Positions 5,262 through 7,973 of a stretch of DNA of 7,973 nt are shown here, one piece after another. The position numbers were made by a program, and so were the translations under genes. The DNA comes from DATJZH01 sp035499215. Lineage in GTDB: Bacteria > Actinomycetota > Actinomycetes > Streptosporangiales > Streptosporangiaceae. The stretch is from contig DATJZH010000019.1 in assembly GCA_035499215.1 (NCBI GenBank), forward strand, positions 1 through 7,973, in the 5' to 3' direction. The notes under the pieces were generated by a model, which saw only the letters and a program-made list of their open reading frames with translations, did not search any database and was not told where the DNA came from. Numbering within the stretch: position 1 is the first letter of the stretch; the number at the start of each line of letters is the position of its first letter.

Positions 5262-6980
5262 CTATTCGGCCGCGGCATCGTCGCGGTGGCGGGTGAGGTG
5301 CGGTGGTGTTCGCGGTGGCTTTTCCTTGCAGACGAAGGCGTGGCGCAGGCGGGCGTACGGCTCGTCCGGGCCGGAGAAGTTCCGGCTCATGATTGCCAGC
5401 TCGGCGTCACGGTAGGCGTCCAGCGGCCGGACTTCCGCGGCCTCGGCCAGCAGCCGGGTCTTGGCGGCGAGCCGCCTGGCGTAGTCCGGGCTGCGCGCCA
5501 GCTGCCCGGCCAGCGCGGCGACCTGCCGGCGGTACTCGGCTGCCCCGCCCTCGATCACCTGATCGACCAGGCCGCAGCGCAGGGCCGAGGCCGGGCTGAC
5601 CGGCAGGCATGACCGGGTGAGCCGGGCCGCCTGCCGGGCGCCGACGCGGCGGGGCAGGGTGTAGGTCCAGTACTCCGATCCGTGCAGGCCCATCAGGCGG
5701 TAGTGCGGGTTGAGGACGGCGCCCGCGCGGCACCAGACCCCGTCGGCGGCGAGCGCGAGCATCAGGCCGCCGGCCGCGGCGTTGCCCGCGAGCGCCGCCA
5801 CGGTGAGCCGGTCGGTGGTGGTCAGGATCGCCCGGACCAGGTCGTCGATGGCGTTGATGTTGCGCCAGGATTCTTCCGCGGGGTCGCTCGCGGCCTCGAT
5901 CACGTTCAGCTGGATGCCGTTGGAGAAGAAGTCCCGGCGCCCGCCGAGCACGATGACCCGCACCGGCCGGCGCCGGGCGTGCTGGTAGGCGGCCAGAAGC
6001 CGGCGGCACTGGCCGGTGCTCATGGCCCCGCCGGGGAAGCAGAACTCCAGGTAGCCGACGCCGGCCGACTCGCGGTAGGTGATCTCCTGGTAGGTGCGCC
6101 GGCCCGGCCGCGGCGCCAGCGGCGCCGGGACCGCCGGCACGCCGGCCAGCGCTTCTCCCAGCGCCAGCGCGGCCGGGACCTTGAAGGTCGGCGGCCCGCC
6201 GGGCGCCCGGCGCCGGCGCAGCTGCGGGATCCAGACCGCGCCGTCCACGGTGGCCCGGCAGATCGCGCCGTCTCGCTGCGCCACTATCGCGCCCGGCTCG
6301 CCGCGCAGCTCGTCCTCCTCGTGCCCGCCGAACAGGAAGTACTCCGCGCCGCCGAGCACGTCCAGGACGCCGGGGCTGGAGTCGGCCGCCCGCAGCTTCG
6401 CCAGCACCGAGGACGTGGGCTCGGCGGGCCAGTCGATCCGGCGGTCCTGCTGCCGGCACGGCGGGCGCAGCCGCCCGGTGACGGCCGGGCTCGCGTAATC
6501 CAGCGGCTCGGGCTTGAAGTTGCCGCCCTCGAACCGGGCCACCGCCAGCAGCACGGCCCGGATCGCGGCGTCCGCGACCTCGGTGCGGTACACCGAGCCC
6601 TTCGAGCAGCCGCCCGGCAGCATGAGCTCCTCGCTCGCCCAGATATCGCCGGCGTCCATCTCCGCGTTCGCCTGCAGCACCGTGACCCCCCAGCGCCGGG
6701 CACCGCCGCTGATCGCCCAGTCGAGCGAGGACGGGCCGCGGTCCCCCCGGGGCCCGGGATGGATGACGAAACAGGGCCGGGCCAGCCAGATGTCCGCGGG
6801 AATCGCCGTGGTCAGCATCGGCGCGATGATCAGTTCCGGGCCGAGGCGCCGGACCGCCCCGGCCAGCACCTCATCCGCCAGCGCCAGCTCGACCGACACC
6901 TCGTGGCCGCGATCGGCCAGCTCGACATGGACACGCTGCGTCATGCTGTTATAGGCACTCGCAATGAGCAGAATACGCAT
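5262..6980 (-). CDS. hypX: HypX/HoxX, CO-producing hydrogenase maturation protein
   Basis: A 572-residue two-domain protein, full length for HypX. Residues 1 to about 275 are a formyl-tetrahydrofolate hydrolase/transferase-like domain: MRILLIASAYNS, then IHPGPRGDRGP (H74, D80) and SSLDWAI, and MDAGDIW (D109, D112). Residues about 295-535 are an enoyl-CoA hydratase/isomerase-like domain: FFSNGIQLNVIEAA, ESWRNINAIDD, GNAAAGGLMLALAADGVW, VLNPHYRLMGLHGSEYW and LPRRVG, the signature of HypX. Known role: it takes the formyl group of N10-formyl-THF through formyl-CoA and releases CO, the active-site ligand of [NiFe]-hydrogenase, in aerobic hydrogen oxidisers. Cytoplasmic. I chose ATG 6978-6980; a G-run (GGGGGG) four bases upstream may serve as ribosome site. 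No hydrogenase or other hyp gene is in the window, so it is transcribed alone here. Confidence 0.93.
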   Translation of the reverse strand: MRILLIASAYNSMTQRVHVELADRGHEVSVELALADEVLAGAVRRLGPELIIAPMLTTAIPADIWLARPCFVIHPGPRGDRGPSSLDWAISGGARRWGVTVLQANAEMDAGDIWASEELMLPGGCSKGSVYRTEVADAAIRAVLLAVARFEGGNFKPEPLDYASPAVTGRLRPPCRQQDRRIDWPAEPTSSVLAKLRAADSSPGVLDVLGGAEYFLFGGHEEDELRGEPGAIVAQRDGAICRATVDGAVWIPQLRRRRAPGGPPTFKVPAALALGEALAGVPAVPAPLAPRPGRRTYQEITYRESAGVGYLEFCFPGGAMSTGQCRRLLAAYQHARRRPVRVIVLGGRRDFFSNGIQLNVIEAASDPAEESWRNINAIDDLVRAILTTTDRLTVAALAGNAAAGGLMLALAADGVWCRAGAVLNPHYRLMGLHGSEYWTYTLPRRVGARQAARLTRSCLPVSPASALRCGLVDQVIEGGAAEYRRQVAALAGQLARSPDYARRLAAKTRLLAEAAEVRPLDAYRDAELAIMSRNFSGPDEPYARLRHAFVCKEKPPRTPPHLTRHRDDAAAE

Positions 6981-7075
6981 AAAACCCCCCCAAGCTCCGC
7001 GCGGCCGCAAATGCCCTCGCATAGTCCGCGCCGTTCAGTCCCAGGCCAGTGGTCTACACCCCTGCGGTGTCTCAG

Positions 7076-7105
7076 ATATCAAAGAATGCCGTGGAAATCA
7101 CTCAA
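7076..7105 (-). promoter_or_regulatory. Candidate hypX promoter
   Basis: On the minus strand, TTGAGT (7105-7100) and TGATAT (7081-7076) are separated by 18 bases, resembling a sigma-70-type -35/-10 pair about 95 bases before the hypX start. The -10 match is partial. This is the best pair I see near the gene, but it is weak evidence. Confidence 0.3.
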
Positions 7106-7222
7106 CCGTTACCTAATCTCGGCTTGCGCATGGTGCGGGTGAAGGCTGCTTTCGGGCGCTGCGGTGAAGTCCGGATGCGGTGCATGACGCTGCCCAACCG
7201 GTGATCACCTGCTGGCCGGCGA

Positions 7223-7291
7223 TCAGCCGCCGCCGGTCACTGATGCGAGAATCTGCGCGACCGCAGGTCCCGGATCGGCCTGCCTTTTCAT
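7223..7291 (-). CDS. Possible 22-residue small ORF upstream of hypX
   Basis: ATG 7289-7291 reads MKRQADPGPAVAQ, then ILASVTGGG and a TGA. GAGG lies ten bases before the ATG; an in-frame GTG two codons earlier lies closer to it. The peptide has a basic start and ends in three glycines. It is not a known family to me and may be chance. If translated, it could be a leader peptide or a small secreted or modified peptide; none of this is supported beyond the frame and the ribosome-site-like GAGG. Confidence 0.2.
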   Translation of the reverse strand: MKRQADPGPAVAQILASVTGGG

Positions 7292-7614
7292 GATCACCAT
7301 TCCTCGAATATCTCTGGCGCGCGCCCGCAGCTGGTGTATTCAGAACAAGCTCAACTACTTATGCTTAATTCCCCAAAGAACAACCATTATCGAACTTTAC
7401 TATCTGCAAAGTTATCGCAATGTCACGCATTTGTAAACACCGGCCAAAAACTCTCTCGGTGCGGGCGGGCAGGCTCGTGCATACCGGGACATTGATGAGT
7501 AATCCGAGCGTTCCCGTTATTTCGGACTTCACAGAGATGGCGTAGCCGTCGTCTCGATTCGCACCCGCCTGTTCGGCTGCCAGGACGTATTTGCGAACCC
7601 TGCGTAGCCACGAA

Positions 7615-7973
7615 ATGCCAGAATGTAGCAGCGGGGTCCTGGCCGGGTATGTCGCGCTGGCCCGCACTGAGCCAGCCGGGTGGTGGCTGGACCCGGTCGA
7701 CCTGATCGTCTACCGGGACGCTGGCCTCATCGTTCGCCAGGTCAGTCCGCTGTACAACCCGCACCTGGCCACCCCGCCGTTGAGCGGACCATCTACCTCG
7801 GTCAGATCGAGCTCGTGCTGATGGCGCTGATCATTTGGGATATGTGCCAGCCAGACCGGCGGCGGTGGAAGGGCGCGGGGGTCGGGCTCGCGGCGGGGAT
7901 CAAGATGGTGCCGCTGCTGTTCATCGTCTACCTGGCGTTGACCCGCAGGTTCCGCCAGGCGGCCGTCGCGACA
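7615..7973 (+). pseudogene. GT87-type (DUF2029) mannosyltransferase, broken and cut by window end
   Basis: The first piece (7615 to about 7775) reads VLAGYVALARTEPAG, then WWLDPVDLIVYRDAGLIV and SPLYNPH. This is the N-terminal first membrane segment and Asp-containing loop of actinomycete GT87 polyprenol-phosphate-mannose-dependent alpha-mannosyltransferases. The second piece (7779-7973), in another frame, reads VERTIYLGQIELVLMALIIW, DMCQPDRRRWKGAGVGLAAG and IKMVPLLFIVYLALTRRFRQ, a later membrane segment and loop of the same family. The sequence that normally lies between, roughly 80-100 residues by my recollection of the family, is absent, and the frame shifts at the join. So the gene has an internal deletion and is not functional as written. 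The true start is unclear (ATG 7615 or upstream TTG 7591). Full-length members act in the cytoplasmic membrane on cell-envelope glycans. Confidence 0.7.

Larger units (their letters stand above)
6981..7614. other. Long upstream region of hypX with a relatively AT-rich island
   Basis: About 630 bases with no recognised gene. 7330-7440 is visibly AT-richer than everything else in the window and is where promoter-like hexamers concentrate on the minus strand (for example TTTACA and TAACTT). A minus-strand open frame at 7365-7667 crosses it, but it resembles no family I know and overlaps the GT87 remnant. A palindrome GGTGATCACC lies at 7200-7209. It may hold hypX control sequences, the edge of a transferred segment, or both. 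Confidence 0.45.

Noticed and set aside
5407..6459. A 350-codon open frame on the minus strand
   Set aside because: Same strand as hypX but out of frame; composition is almost only Arg, Ala, Gly and Pro, typical of a shadow frame.
5682..7142. A 486-codon open frame on the plus strand
   Set aside because: It is antisense to hypX, rich in Arg, Ala, Gly and Pro, has no family resemblance and arises from the GC-rich third positions of the real gene.
1..7973. CRISPR arrays, rRNA genes, toxin-antitoxin pairs or a defence operon
   Set aside because: I looked for regularly spaced repeats, conserved rRNA segments and paired small genes and saw none.

Overview
The window is GC-rich with strong third-position GC bias in its genes, and its protein families (DUF1707, HTH plus Clp N-domain, GT87, actinomycete-type integrases) are typical of actinomycetes. 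A Streptomyces or Streptosporangiales-like genome fits, but I cannot name the genus. It looks like an accessory, scarred region: three intact housekeeping-like or regulatory genes and one enzyme gene are mixed with four mobile-element or broken-gene remnants.

Layout, left to right. (1) 40-645, minus: a DUF1707 protein ending in a perfect palindrome. (2) 775-1064, plus: N-terminal piece of a DDE transposase. (3) 1093-2088, minus: a complete tyrosine recombinase. (4) 2253-2325, plus: tRNA-Arg(ACG). (5) 2349-2633, minus: a decayed second tyrosine integrase whose C-terminus faces the 3' end of the tRNA. Its GTG start overlaps the stop of (6) 2630-2938, minus, a small antibiotic-biosynthesis-monooxygenase (ABM) fold protein. 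(7) 2939-3499: mostly featureless, but its last 50 bases hold a clear promoter with two copies of a 19-bp palindrome. (8) 3500-4234, plus: an HTH plus Clp N-domain protein, apparently made from a leaderless mRNA. (9) 4355-5101, plus: an SDR oxidoreductase. (10) 5262-6980, minus: HypX (HoxX), the formyltransferase/enoyl-CoA-hydratase fusion that makes the CO ligand of [NiFe]-hydrogenases. (11) 6981-7614: a long upstream region with a relatively AT-rich island. (12) 7615-7973, plus: a broken GT87-type mannosyltransferase gene that runs off the window.

How it fits together. The tRNA-Arg gene looks like an integration hot spot: an intact recombinase lies on its 5' side and a degraded one on its 3' side, with the transposase scrap beyond. 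The HTH/Clp-N gene is probably autoregulated through the twin palindromes overlapping its -35 and -10. HypX stands alone here: no hydrogenase structural or other hyp gene is visible, so its partner enzyme is outside the window or it serves another role. No complete new defence or mobile system is visible. The best leads are the twin-operator leaderless promoter, the isolated hypX and the doubly used tRNA-Arg locus.
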